From Amblyomma americanum (Eukaryota > Arthropoda > Arachnida > Ixodida > Ixodidae): 64,000 nt of DNA. The position numbers were made by a program, and so were the translations under genes. Every line of letters begins with the position of its first letter. The first letter of the stretch is position 1. The notes beneath the pieces were generated by a model. It saw only the letters and a program-made list of their open reading frames with translations, was not told the DNA's origin and did not search any database. Positions 42,651-52,893 of the stretch are shown in pieces. The DNA lies in assembly GCF_052857255.1 (NCBI RefSeq), contig NC_135502.1, positions 189,793,257-189,857,256 on the forward strand. Direction: 5' to 3'.

Positions 42651-43439
42651 TATGCTAATATTTCGAGCTTCCAGCGTGGTGGCGGCGCCGTGGCCACCAT
42701 GGCAGCTGCCGGCGCCGCAGAGGGCGGGTGAAACTGAGTGGGGGAGGAGTGGAGAGGGGGAGAGAGTGAATCCACGTTCAGGGACGAAGATGAAGAAGGA
42801 ACCCCCAACAAAACGCAGCGGCCAAAGACTGACTTTTCAATTCGAATGAGCGAGTTCCACTCTGCTAGGTGTAGCTATCGCGTCTCTCCAGGTTTAACCA
42901 GAGCTAAACCACAGCCATTTTGATAACGTTGCAGGGTCCCTATAGTTTTGTGGCTCACCTCTCACACAGGCTGGTGGCACCGGGCCAGCCATCTCTTCAA
43001 AGTGTAGAGTGATAGGACAGACATCGGCGAAATGAACGAGTTAGGAAGTTCTAGTGCCAGCGCTCTAAAATAGACCATGACCTTCAATATTTCGATAGCA
43101 GTACCTAGCACTCTTCCACAGTTGCCGCTTACTAAAATTCCTGTCGAAGAATCCTGGGCGTGATTGTGGGTAAATTAATGTAAATGATGCGTAAGAATGG
43201 AATAGCATGCACTATGCGGCTTGAGCACTCCTTCTTGTTTGATGCGACTCTGCTACGGTGGTGCAATTCCCTCGCCATACGGTAACGCTCTATGCCGTTG
43301 AGATCGCGCTTAGTTGCGCCTTTTTGCGCACGCTTTTGGGATTAGATGAAAGATGAGGAAAACGATGATGTCCCTAAAGAGACGTGGCTGATTATTTATC
43401 AAGGTCGGCTCTTGACGGGTCTGTGACACATCCCGTTCC
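42651..43439. other. No gene recognised
   Basis: The GC-rich block continues to about 42730, then ordinary sequence. No signatures. Confidence 0.4.
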
Positions 43440-44135
43440 GGATTTCAGCCTACTTGCGATTTCCAGGTTCAGAGGTTACAAAACATATCAGGCAGGTTAC
43501 GTGATCTCTTACTAAATACCACTGATTATCAGCACTTAGCCTATATCTGGAACGTCCGTTCGTGTAAAACCAAGCTGCGTGAGGTAACAATGACGCGGTT
43601 GTGCTGCAGGATTCCCAGTTTGAATTTATATCTATGAAGGTGTGGGTCGACAACGACAAATCTATGTGATGCATACGGTAAGGATGAAGCTGTAGACCAT
43701 TTTCTCCTCCACTGTCGAAAGTTTGCACTTCAGGAAAATATATACCTGGAGGTTCGTCTCTCCAGGCTAGGGATCCCATTATACCTGCCAGTGTTATTAA
43801 CGCTTGGTGCGAGCGCCAAAGGATTTGCATTGAGTTCAAATTGTGGGATTCTCCACGATACATAATTGCAACTGGTAGGTTGATTTGCTAATTCTTTTAA
43901 AGTTCTTCGAGATCTTCTTTCACCAAAACGCTGCCTGTTATTTAACTTTAAATATTCTTCTGTCGTTTTTACTTTTACTGATACATTTTTCAAAATTCAC
44001 TCTTGGTGTACAAATTTTGTCGTAATCTGCTATGTAAATTTCTCTGTTTATGCCACTACACCTTGGCCGATTCCGCTGCGTGGGTATGTGCCGTGTTTAC
44101 TGAGGTAAAGAAGAAGGAAAGGAAAATGAAGAGCA
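43440..44135 (+). pseudogene. C-terminal end and 3' UTR of LINE family IB, copy 1
   Basis: Broken frames read NVRSCKTKLREVTMTRL then CRIPSLNLYLxRCG, LCDAYGKDEAVDHFLLHCRK near 43665-43725 (the C-terminal C...C...H...C zinc segment) and LPVLLTLGASAKGFAL near 43790. The 3' UTR ends in GGGTATGTGCCGTGTTTACT and GAGGTAAAGAAGAAGGAAAG (44083-44125), repeated at 56895-56935 and in part at 57225-57256. This defines a second LINE family (IB) with the next element downstream. Confidence 0.7.
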
Positions 44136-44354
44136 AAGAGATTAGCCTGGATGAGATTTTTCCTGTTTGGATCTGCGCCAAACCCTGGCGAATCCCCCCC
44201 CTCGCCCCCGTGTGTATGTGCGGTCGTATTTGAGACAACAGCTTCAACATCGAAGGGCCGCGTTGACTAAGAAAAAAACAGTTTGCAGAAGAAAGCAGCA
44301 GCGCTTCGAGTGTTCATGGAAGCTGCCTCTTGGATTCTTGGCTGAGAGTTCATC

Positions 44355-45729
44355 ATGTGTGGTGTCTTGGTGGTGGCTGCGTGTTCATCTCTCGTGAGGC
44401 CGTTCTGCGTGGGGGACTTGGACAGGTCTAAGGTTAAGTCTGTAGGCGCGGTTAATGTGCATTTGAGGGCGCGGTTGGCTCAGGTATTCCGCGAACCTCC
44501 CCGGGCGGAGAGTCGGCAGCCTGGTTTGCCAGCTAGCCACCCAAATTGAGCCGCTGGGCATTTTTCGGAAAAATGAAATTGACGTCATCCCTGTGGCTCT
44601 AGTACCAATCGGTGAGGGAATGATCAAGATGAAAAGCTGTAAAGTTATTCAGAAGAAGCTAATTTCTCTTACTACCTACTACCTCCTGATCTCTGAGGTG
44701 CGACCGTTCGGCAGTTGAGGCATTGTTTGCAAGTCCTCTGACATTGCCTGTTTCACCTACCTGCTCCAGTGCAAAATTTTTCAGTCATAGGCGGTGAAAG
44801 CATTTATCCCTGAACAGCTCGGATGCTCGAAATGTATTGTTCGTGGAGTTTACTGAGCAGCTTCTCTGCAGGAAATACTAGAGGAGTTTCGTGATGCAGG
44901 TGTGAGGGTTCTTTCTGTGTACCGGTGCAGTGGAGAACTAATTGGTGCGCGCGTAGCAACAGAATCAGTAATAACTACTTTTTCTGGCTCCTCCTGTCCT
45001 CCTGAACTCAAGGTCTGGACAATCGTGTACCATGTGGACCATCTGCGACCAAGTCCACTTCAATGCACCTACTCTTGGCGTTTGGTCACAGTGGTAAAGC
45101 GTGTAAATTGGTGACCCGCTGCCGTGTTTGTGGAGAAGGGCATTCGGATGACAGCTGTGCCTCTCATCGGCCCCAATGTTGCCTCTGCGACGGCAACCAC
45201 TCAACTGATGATGTCACTTGTTCGAAACGAGCTCACGAACAAAACCCTCTCGAGATAATTCAAGCTATTGATGCTCGAGAGCAGATGCATATGCACTTCT
45301 GGATCGAAAAACTAATACATATGCTAGCCGGCGCGAAGCTCTGTTGAAGATATAGAGCCAAGTTTGACTACTTCGATAGTTTCCTGAGTAGAACAGGCTT
45401 TTTCTGTGGTGGTCGAGCGGATGCTGTGCAGTTTCACCGAGGCTTTACCTCAACTTCTTGCAGGCGAATCTCTGCCTTCTCAATCATATGTTTCGGCGGA
45501 GACGCCTCCATCGCTCCCAAGTTGCGCTGCTAGTAAGAGTAACTCCATAGCGCCTACTGACGCATCCCAAGTCCCGCCTGCCAACAGCGCTCCTGGCAGT
45601 GTTTCTCACGTAGATATCTCTACTACGGATGTTGAAATGCTCAGCCCTTCTCAGAAGCACCGAGCTTCTTCCTCACCCTCGAAGACAGCTGTTCCGCAAT
45701 TCAAAGCAAGAAAGGGCCCCCCAATGTAA
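44355..45729 (+). pseudogene. Gag-like ORF1 of LINE IB with CCHC knuckles
   Basis: The readable core is at 45063-45347: LLLAFGHSGKACKLVTRC, CRVCGEGHSDDSCASHRPQC and CLCDGNHSTDDVTC, three CCHC-type zinc knuckles in a row (the first has lost its leading CxxC by a frameshift near 45070). Such proteins bind the LINE RNA. Upstream, 44902-45060 has a domain in broken frames, and 45406-45729 is a Ser/Pro-rich tail (ADASQVPPANSAP-like). Stops near 45345 and 45060 make it non-functional. Confidence 0.7.
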
Positions 45730-45789
45730 TCCCCCAGGCTGATGTGCTGAAGAAGGCAGTTGCTGCCTCTTTCATTAGTCAATAATCAT

Positions 45790-46784
45790 GGCGGGTCTAA
45801 AAGTTCTGCAATGGAATATGTCGCTCTTTACTTTCTTCTCTCCCGGATCTTGGATTTCTTCTTCATAAACAAAATCCAAATATTGTGAATTTGCAAGAAA
45901 CTTGGCTCTCTCCGGTTAAAGTATTTTCAATGAAAAAATTTAGTGTTTTCAGGGTTGATCAAATTAATGGCAGTGGTGGTGGGTTAATAACTATTATCTC
46001 TACAAAAATATGTCACCAGGCATCAATTTCGCAGAAAGTTATTCTCCCTGCTTGTGAGCTGTTGTCGGTTGAAATCTCCCCCCACAGTGCGCCAAAGTAA
46101 CTATTGCTAACGCCGACTTTCCTGCAGGTGTTAACAGGACAGACTTTTTGGATAACTCACTGAGCGGTGCAAACAACACAGTCATCGCAGGCGATTTTAA
46201 TTCGCACCATAGTGTCTGGGGCAGTCACTCTGACTCCTTCGGCCAGTTTCTCTGGTCATGGATGTCTATGAATGCTGTGCGCTGCTGCAATTCTGGGGCA
46301 GCAACCTTTATGCGATGAGTTCCTCGTTCAGTCATAGATTTAACAGTATCTCGCGGGGCAGCGGTATCCGCATGGTCAACAGAAGACTCAGGTACATCTA
46401 GTGACCCCTTTCCAATTACCTTTACTACTCAACCCTCTCTTATCAGAAAAGGTGGGGGAAATATCAAAATTGTAAACTACGTTACGTGCAAAAATTGATA
46501 TGTGCCTCGCTTCTCTCCGTAGTTAGCTCAGGTCGAGCAGAAAGAGCTCAGAGGGGAACTTCCTTTCTGCAAGATGCTGCTCAGAGCTCAGTATTCTCTG
46601 TGTGCGCTACGGCCCCTATCTGACAACCGTCTCCTTGGTGGACGGAGAAGTGTGAGAACGCTCACTTCGCAGAAAATCAGCCTGGAAAAGCCTTTCCTGT
46701 AGTCAGAGTCCAGCTAATTGGATAAATTATAAGTTCTTCTCTGCATATTTCAAAATAACAGCATATTTCTGCATATTTCAAAAG
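45790..46784 (+). pseudogene. Endonuclease domain of LINE IB
   Basis: 45800-46100 reads NIVNLQETWLSPVKVF (the QET metal-binding motif) and FRVDQINGSGGGLITIIS. After frame changes VIAGDFNSHHSVWGSHSDSF near 46183-46240 is a canonical GDFN motif, and the tail of the domain is seen to about 46450. 46630-46700 reads PWWTEKCENAHFAENQPGKA, the usual linker start. It was an AP-type endonuclease that nicks target DNA; multiple stops now prevent expression. Confidence 0.75.
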
Positions 46785-46952
46785 AACAAGGGTGTTCCAC
46801 AAGGTTCTCTTCTAGGCCCTGTATTGTTTTTACTTTACATTAATGATTTACCATCCTCTTTAAAGAATTGCAATAGTATACTGTACGCAGATGACTCTAC
46901 CATGATATCATCGCACCCGGACATTAATCAGCTCATACATAACCTACAATAT
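46785..46952 (+). pseudogene. RT blocks B and C of the CR1/L2-like LINE (left part)
   Basis: Open through KGVPQGSLLGPVLFLLYIND, LPSSLKNCNS, ILYADDSTMISS near 46875-46910 (catalytic YADD intact) and INQLIHNLQY, where the PLE array interrupts codon-exactly. It continues at 52982. Confidence 0.88.
46938..46952 (+). repeat. Target-site duplication of the PLE-1 array (left)
   Basis: CATAACCTACAATAT, repeated exactly at 52982-52996. The last two bases may be shared with the PLE end. It lies in the codons for HNLQY of the host LINE. Confidence 0.95.
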
Positions 46953-48478
46953 AGTCCAATGTTCGACGGAACACCGTCTGGTCAGGGCGAAGCATGATTT
47001 ATTCACAAATAAAAATTGGGTCACTGACCAAGTCGAAAGATGAAAAATGACGTTTCGGGTCCCATACGGGGCCCTTGGTCACAATGAGGCTGTCACAGAA
47101 GAAGGAATGGTTATATACGCTTCAGAATCTTCTGCAATATTTTCGCGTAGATAGGATGTAGCGTGCCCTGATTCTTGTTTAGCGTGTTGGCCGTTGTCTG
47201 GATGATTAGGGATACTAGATGAAGTCTTGCAGATAGGTTTCTTTCCGTCGCCAAAATTTCCACCTCGTCCCAGCCAATCTCGTGGCCAGTGGACAGCACA
47301 TGCTCTGCAACTGCATTTTTTGCTGCGCGCTTGTTTCTGACGTCGCCCTGGTGCTCCTTCATGCGCCGCTGGAAGTTCCCGGTTTCCCCAATGTAGACGG
47401 AGGGGCAGTCGCTGCAAGGGATCCTATAAACAACGCCAGGGAACGTGGCACGTGGCAGCGGGTCCTTCACGTTGACCACATCGGCTCGCAGTTTGCTAGT
47501 TGGCACGTGTGCAATGTGCACTTCGTGTTTACGGAAAATCCTAGAAAGGGCCTCGCTGATCTGACGCACGTAGGGAATCGCAGCACGTTTTATCTTTTTT
47601 GTCAGCTGTTGTGCTCCTCGTGTGTAGGTGGCTTTCTTGGTGACTTTGCTGGTAAACTTTCTAGGGTAGCCGTTTCGCTCAAGAATGTGCTGTATAAGCT
47701 TCATCTCGTTGCCAAGGCTGACCGGGTCGGAACAGATGTTTTTAGCACGGTTGACAAGTGACGCAACCACTGAACGCTTGTGAGCCGTAGGATGACAGGA
47801 ATCAAAATCCAGGTGTCTCCCCGTGTGCGTTGCTTTTCGGAAGACGCTGAAGGCTAACCGATGCGCATCACGTTTGACGAGCACATCCAAGAACGGGATC
47901 ATGCCGTTCGCTTCCTCTTCCAAAGTGAAATTTATGGATGGCTCTACGGCATTCAGGTGTTCAAGGAAGCTGTGAATGTGCTGCTTGTTTAAAATGCAAA
48001 AGCAGTCATCAACATACCTCAGAAACACCTTTGGACGATGTGTGAACGAGTTCAGGGCTTTCTGTTCAATAGACTCCATTGTCAGGTTGGCAGTCGTGAC
48101 TAAAATGGACGCTCCCATTGCGGTTCCGAAGATCTGCTTGTACACTGTGCCGTTGTAAGAAAAATACGTATTGGCTAAGCAGAAATGAAGCAATTCGCTG
48201 ATCTCGCTGACGTTCAACGGCGTGCGATCGGGAAATGAGGGGTCGCTTTTTATGAGCTCCTTGCAGGTTTCCACAGCAAGATCGACCGGGACACTTGTGA
48301 ACAGGGAACATGCATCAAAGGACACGAGCCCATCGCTTTCTTCGAGGACGACATCCTTGACTTTTTCAATAAAGTCTTGCGAATTCTTGATGTGCGTCGC
48401 TGTTTGTCCCACCAACGGAGCCAACACTTTGTGCAGATAACCGGATAGACGGAAAAGAGCAGATCTTCGGAACCGCAA
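46953..48478 (-). pseudogene. PLE-1 unit A: 5'-truncated RT plus GIY-YIG gene
   Basis: 455 uninterrupted codons (48478-47111) covering RT from LSGYLHKVLAPLVGQTATH through FDACSLFTSVPVD (block A), ASILVTTANLTMESIEQ, FLRYVDDCFCILN (YVDD) to the complete GIY-YIG domain (VVYRIPCSDCPSVYIGETGN) and the same C terminus as unit C. It differs from C at only a few residues (for example DGLVSFDAC against DVLVSFDVC). The first residues (MRFRRSALF) come from unit B read backwards. Without the N-terminal 350 or so residues it is unlikely to work. Confidence 0.9.
47047..47088 (-). ncRNA. Hammerhead-like motif in the PLE-1 terminus (unit A)
   Basis: The minus strand reads TTGTGACCAAGGGCCCCGTA, TGGGACCCGAAACGTC. 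GGGCCCC/GGGACCC forms a stem closed by a GTAT loop and followed by CGAAAC-GTC. PLE pseudo-LTRs are known to carry hammerhead ribozymes with a CTGATGA-stem-CGAAAC core. Here the second half is kept while the CTGATGA half reads GTGACCA, so cleavage is doubtful. Confidence 0.4.
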
Positions 48479-48766
48479 TGGGAGCGTCCATTTCAGTCAC
48501 GACTGCCAACCTGACAATGGAGTCTATTGAACAGAAAGTCCTGAACTCGTTCACACATCGTCCAAAGGTGTTTCTGAGGTATGTTGATGACTGCTTTTGC
48601 ATTTTAAACAAGCAGCACATTCACAGCTTCCTTGAACACCTGAATGCCGTAGAGCCATCCATAAACTTTCTCAAGTAGTCGGCCTCATATATCGAAATGC
48701 AAGTGTACTACCGCGTAATGTAATGATAATGCTGTATAATACCTTGTTTTGTTCAAGACTTAATTA

Positions 48767-49183
48767 GTGCCATTTAGTTTGGGCCTCTACGACGCAAAAA
48801 ATATACACAAAATTCATATTCTGCAAAAAAAGTTTCTACGTGCCGTTGCAAGTGTCCCCATGTGCTATCCCTCGGAACCATTATTTCACATGTATAACGT
48901 GATGCCTGTTACGAAGATTTATGGTTATCGTCTGTGCAAACAATACAAACAAGAGATAAAAAATGGTACTTGTTTCTTGCGTCAGATAGCCAACATAAGT
49001 AGTCATCCTAAAGCATACAACACGCGAAATTTTGAGAGGTGGAAAGTTGAAACATGTAGGACAACATATGGATTACAAATGTTAAAAAACCGGTTACCAA
49101 GGCTTTTAAATACGTTGCATAAGAAAAACATACAACCCGAAAATATTACATTCAAGAAACTTCGCCACTACTTTACGAACTAA
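48767..49183 (+). pseudogene. C-terminal RT segment of the inserted CR1/L2-like LINE
   Basis: 138 open codons: KNIHKIHILQKKFLRAVASV, PSEPLFHMYNVMPVTKIYGY, YNTRNFERWKVETCRTTYGL and NRLPRLLNTLHKK. These are the LQKKxxR, PLF and C-terminal K-rich blocks after the RT thumb in CR1/L2/Jockey LINEs. No catalytic domain is present because the insertion is 5'-truncated. The undamaged frame indicates recent insertion. Confidence 0.8.
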
Positions 49184-49413
49184 AAATAAGAACAACAAAA
49201 TAGTCTCACAATATTCTATCTCAAAGCGTCACTTTCATTTTGCTATGTTGTCTATATATCTCCGGCGATGACATTTGTTGAAAGTGTGTGCCCTCTTGTT
49301 GCAGTCAGGTTTTCGTGGAAACTTCCTTTTTTCAATGTATAGCTTTTGTTTGCGGTTTCACCTTTCATGCATTTGTTTTGTGGTTGCTGACCGCTACCTG
49401 TAGTTGCCAGTGT

Positions 49414-49470
49414 GGGGGCCTGCGGCCTTGTCAAGCTGCCTTAATGACAGCTTTTTCTGCTGGCCTCCGG
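49414..49470 (+). ncRNA. 3' UTR stem-loop of the inserted LINE
   Basis: GGGGGCCTGC pairs with GCTGGCCTCC across CTTGTCAAGCTG and ACAGCTTTTT (which can itself pair as AAGCTG/CAGCTT). Same design as 14104-14163. Confidence 0.5.
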
Positions 49471-49497
49471 CATCATGTACGTGTGATGCAAATAAAG

Positions 49498-49518
49498 TTA
49501 TTATTATTATTATTATTA
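49498..49518 (+). repeat. TTA/ATT microsatellite tail of the LINE
   Basis: A run of seven TTA/ATT triplets directly at the LINE 3' end, as in LINEs that end in a microsatellite rather than poly(A). Confidence 0.85.
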
Positions 49519-50366
49519 AATTTCACTTTGGAAGAGGAAGCGAACGGCATGATCCCGTTCTTGGATGTGCTCGTCAAACGTGATGCGCATCGGTTAGCCT
49601 TCAGCGTCTTCCGAAAAGCAACGCACACGGGGAGATACCTGGATTTTGATTCCGCTCATCCTACGGCTCACAAGCGTTCAGTGGTTGCGTCACTTGTCAA
49701 CCGTGCTAAAAACATCTGTTCCGACCCGGTCAGCCTTGGCAACGAGATGAAGCTTATACAGCACGATCTTGAGCGAAACGGCTACCCAAGAAATTTTACC
49801 AGCAAAGTCACCAAGAAAGGCACCTACACACGACGAGTACAACAGTTGACAAAAAAGATAAAACGTGCTGCGATTCCCTACGTGCGTCAGATCAGCGAGG
49901 CCCTTTCTAGGATTTTCCGTAAACACGAAGTGCACATTGCACACGTGCCAACTAGCAAACTGCGAGCCGATGTGGTCAACGTGAAGGACCAGCTGCCACG
50001 TGCCAAGTTCCCTGGCGTTGTTTATAGGATCCCTTGCAGCGACTGCCCCTCCGTCTACATTGGGGAAACCGGGAACTTCCAGCGGCGCATGAAGGAGCAC
50101 CAGGGCGACGTCAGAAACAAGCGCGCAGCAAAAAATGCAGTTGCATAGCATGTGCTGTCCACTGGCCACGAGATTGGCTGGGACGAGGTGGAAATTTTGG
50201 CGACGGAAAGAAACCTATCTGCAAGACTTCATCTAGTATCCCTAATCATCCAGACAACGGCCAACACGCTAAACAAGAATCAGGGCACGCTACATCCTAT
50301 CTACGTGAAAAGATTGCAGAAGATTCTGAAGCGTATATAACCATTCCTTCTTCTGTGACAGCCTAA

Positions 50367-50402
50367 TCGTGAACAAGGGCCCCGTATGGGACCCGAAACG
50401 TC
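50367..50402 (+). ncRNA. Hammerhead-like motif in the PLE-1 terminus (unit B)
   Basis: Same stem (GGGCCCC GTAT GGGACCC) and CGAAAC-GTC end; the first half reads TCGTGAACAAG. It lies between the stop of unit B and the start of unit C, the place expected of the pseudo-LTR ribozyme. Confidence 0.4.
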
Positions 50403-50455
50403 ATTTTTCATCTTTCGACTTGATCAGTGACCCAATTTTCATTTGTGAATAAATC

Positions 50456-52867
50456 ATGCTTCGCCCTGACCAGACGGTGTTCCGTCGAACCTTGGACTAT
50501 GTAGATATTCGCCATCAATTTGGTCAACAAGCTGCCACAGGAATAAGGCGCTTCATAAGCCTCTCTGCACGCCTAGCAGCCTTCAGCACCCACTTGCGCT
50601 TCAGCCTGGAGTGCAAATCGAACAACGTGACCCCAAGATCACTGAAGCTTCGTCGACCTGTGAACACCTCCTTTGGACGCCACGTCGTGACGAAGGCAGA
50701 GCGACAGCTTGTACAAGCCCGCATCGATGAATGTAAGTGCACCTTGAAGCGCCTACAACAGGAGGCTTTCTTTGCGAAGCGGCAACTAGAGTTCCGCATG
50801 CCAGAGATCTACGCGGAGGTACAACTAGCTGCCAACCAAGAAGCGAGGCGCACAACAGAAAAGCACGAAGTTTCGCAAAGAAGCAAACTATGCACTTTGC
50901 TGGGGGAAAAAAGGAACGAGTCTAGAGGACCAGTCTTCAAGGTTAAAAACTTGTCGTCGTACACCATGAGTGCCACCGAAGAAATGGTGCTAAGCCGAGG
51001 CTTGAATTTCAATCAGGGGAAGCCGCCGGATACGCGGAAGATGATTTGTGCTGTGGAAAGAGCCTTTAGTCTTCTTGATAAAGACGTACAAGAAGATGTC
51101 AGAATGAATGCGATCGGTGTTCTTAAAGGAATGCGGAAACAGCACCATGAACACATTCTTTCCGAAGGTGAACGGAAGGCCCTCGAGTCGTTGAGAAAGA
51201 AGGAAGATATTGCAATTCTGCCCGCAGACAAAGGAAATGTGACTGTTGTGCTTGACCGGTCTGCGCACCACTCAAAAATGTCAGAGATGCTCGAGGACGC
51301 GACAACCTACTGCAAGCTCAGTAAGGACCCTACGTCCAAAATACAGTCCCGCTTGCAAGTGATCCTGTCTGACATATTCAGTGGTCTTCCGCCTTCTCAA
51401 AGAAAACTGTACTACAGGCTTCTTTGCACTAACGGATCCGCTCCGGCAATATATGGCTTGCCGAAAATTCAGAAAAGTGGTACTCCGCTAAGGCCAATCG
51501 TGGATTTCACCAGGTCGCCTCTTTTCCATCTATCCGGTTATCTGCACAAAGTGTTGGCTCCGTTGGTGGGACAAACAGCGACGCACATCAAGAATTCGAA
51601 AGACTTTATTGAAAAAGTCAAGGATGTCGTCCTCGAAGAAAGCGATGTGCTCGTGTCCTTTGATGTATGTTCCCTGTTCACAAGTGTTCCGGTCGATCTT
51701 GCTGTGGAAACCTGCAAGGAGCTCATAAAAAACGACCCCTCATTTCCCGATCACACGCCGTTGAACGTCAGCGAGATCAGCGAATTGCTTCATTTCTGCT
51801 TAGCCAATACGTATTTTTCTTACAACGGCACAGTGTACAAGCAGATCTTCGGAACCGCAATGGGAGCGTCCATTTCAGTCACGACTGCCAACCTGACAAT
51901 GGAGTCTATTGAACAGAAAGCCCTGAACTCGTTCACACATCGTCCAAAGGTGTTTCTGAGGTATGTTGATGACTGCTTTTGCATTTTAAACAAGCAGCAC
52001 ATTCACAGCTTCCTTGAACACCTGAATGCCGTAGAGCCATCCATAAATTTCACTTTGGAAGAGGAAGCGAACGGCATGATCCCGTTCTTGGATGTGCTCG
52101 TCAAACGTGATGCGCATCGGTTAGCCTTCAGCGTCTTCCGAAAAGCAACGCACACGGGGAGACACCTGGATTTTGATTCCTGTCATCCTACGGCTCACAA
52201 GCGTTCAGTGGTTGCGTCACTTGTCAACCGTGCTAAAAACATCTGTTCCGACCCGGTCAGCCTTGGCAACGAGATGAAGCTTATACAGCACATTCTTGAG
52301 CGAAACGGCTACCCTAGAAAGTTTACCAGCAAAGTCACCAAGAAAGCCACCTACACACGAGGAGCACAACAGCTGACAAAAAAGATAAAACGTGCTGCGA
52401 TTCCCTACGTGCGTCAGATCAGCGAGGCCCTTTCTAGGATTTTCCGTAAACACGAAGTGCACATTGCACACGTGCCAACTAGCAAACTGCGAGCCGATGT
52501 GGTCAACGTGAAGGACCAGCTGCCACGTGCCAAGTTCCCTGGCGTTGTTTATAGGATCCCTTGCAGCGACTGCCCCTCCGTCTACATTGGGGAAACCGGG
52601 AACTTCCAGCGGCGCATGAAGGAGCACCAGGGCGACGTCAGAAACAAGCGCGCAGCAAAAAATGCAGTTGCAGAGCATGTGCTGTCCACTGGCCACGAGA
52701 TTGGCTGGGACGAGGTGGAAATTTTGGCGACGGAAAGAAACCTATCTGCAAGACTTCATCTAGTATCCCTAATCATCCAGACAACGGCCAACACGCTAAA
52801 CAAGAATCAGGGCACGCTACATCCTATCTACGTGAAAAGATTGCAGAAGATTCTGAAGCGTATATAA
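50456..52867 (+). CDS. PLE-1 unit C: intact Penelope-like RT with GIY-YIG endonuclease (803 aa)
   Basis: One uninterrupted frame from the ATG at 50456 to TAA at 52867. Residues 1-250 form an N-terminal basic and coiled region (VTKAERQLVQARIDECKCTL near 80). The PLE DKG block (AILPADKGNVTVVL) is near 257, with IYGLPKIQKSGTPLRPIVDF near 331. RT block A (LVSFDVCSLFTSVP) is near 398-412, block B (GTAMGASISV) near 465, catalytic FLRYVDDCFCIL near 499-510 and IPFLDVLVK near 543. The GIY-YIG nuclease, residues 690-800, reads VVYRIPCSDC, VYIGETGNFQRRMKEH (Arg and His kept), HVLSTGHE and a late Glu (VEILATE) and Asn (TANTLNKNQG). The paired Cys and following His fit the zinc-linked PLE nuclease. All key residues are present and units A and B are near-identical, so it is the most credible active element in the window. 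The start lies in the sequence joining B to C, with no longer in-frame start seen. Confidence 0.93.
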   Translation: MLRPDQTVFRRTLDYVDIRHQFGQQAATGIRRFISLSARLAAFSTHLRFSLECKSNNVTPRSLKLRRPVNTSFGRHVVTKAERQLVQARIDECKCTLKRLQQEAFFAKRQLEFRMPEIYAEVQLAANQEARRTTEKHEVSQRSKLCTLLGEKRNESRGPVFKVKNLSSYTMSATEEMVLSRGLNFNQGKPPDTRKMICAVERAFSLLDKDVQEDVRMNAIGVLKGMRKQHHEHILSEGERKALESLRKKEDIAILPADKGNVTVVLDRSAHHSKMSEMLEDATTYCKLSKDPTSKIQSRLQVILSDIFSGLPPSQRKLYYRLLCTNGSAPAIYGLPKIQKSGTPLRPIVDFTRSPLFHLSGYLHKVLAPLVGQTATHIKNSKDFIEKVKDVVLEESDVLVSFDVCSLFTSVPVDLAVETCKELIKNDPSFPDHTPLNVSEISELLHFCLANTYFSYNGTVYKQIFGTAMGASISVTTANLTMESIEQKALNSFTHRPKVFLRYVDDCFCILNKQHIHSFLEHLNAVEPSINFTLEEEANGMIPFLDVLVKRDAHRLAFSVFRKATHTGRHLDFDSCHPTAHKRSVVASLVNRAKNICSDPVSLGNEMKLIQHILERNGYPRKFTSKVTKKATYTRGAQQLTKKIKRAAIPYVRQISEALSRIFRKHEVHIAHVPTSKLRADVVNVKDQLPRAKFPGVVYRIPCSDCPSVYIGETGNFQRRMKEHQGDVRNKRAAKNAVAEHVLSTGHEIGWDEVEILATERNLSARLHLVSLIIQTTANTLNKNQGTLHPIYVKRLQKILKRI

Positions 52868-52893
52868 CCATTCCTTCTTCTGTGACAGCCTCA

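Larger units (their letters stand above)
48671..49520 (+). mobile_element. 5'-truncated CR1/L2-like LINE inside PLE-1 unit B
   Basis: Begins with decayed thumb sequence (NVMIMLYNTLFCSRLN-like, 48713-48760), then an open C-terminal frame, a 3' UTR with the stem-loop and a TTA/ATT microsatellite tail (49498-49518). The PLE reading before and after (SINF / NFTLEEEAN) shows it is a clean insertion. AAACTTTC on the left against AAATTTC on the right may be the short target duplication. Confidence 0.88.
48460..50340 (+). pseudogene. PLE-1 unit B: truncated, LINE-interrupted, with a nonsense codon
   Basis: Starts inside RT at QIFGTAMGASISVTTANLT, passes FLRYVDDCFCILNKQ, and is cut at about 48670 (NAVEPSINF) by a CR1/L2 LINE. 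It resumes at 49521 (NFTLEEEANGMIPFLDVLVK) and ends at 50340. A TAG at 50146-50148 replaces the GAG of unit C (KNAVA-stop-HVLSTGHE) inside the GIY-YIG domain. Small differences from A and C (GRYLDFDSAH against GRHLDFDSCH) show it is the most diverged unit. Confidence 0.9.

Noticed and set aside
47079..47417. 112-codon Arg/Ser-rich frame repeated at 50034-50366 and 52561-52899
   Set aside because: Alternative frame of the PLE C terminus; the other frame carries all conserved residues.
47282..47761. 159-codon frame on plus, mirrored at 49690-50169 and 52217-52696 on minus
   Set aside because: Exact antisense of the conserved PLE GIY-YIG/RT coding region; present in every unit only because the units are near-identical.
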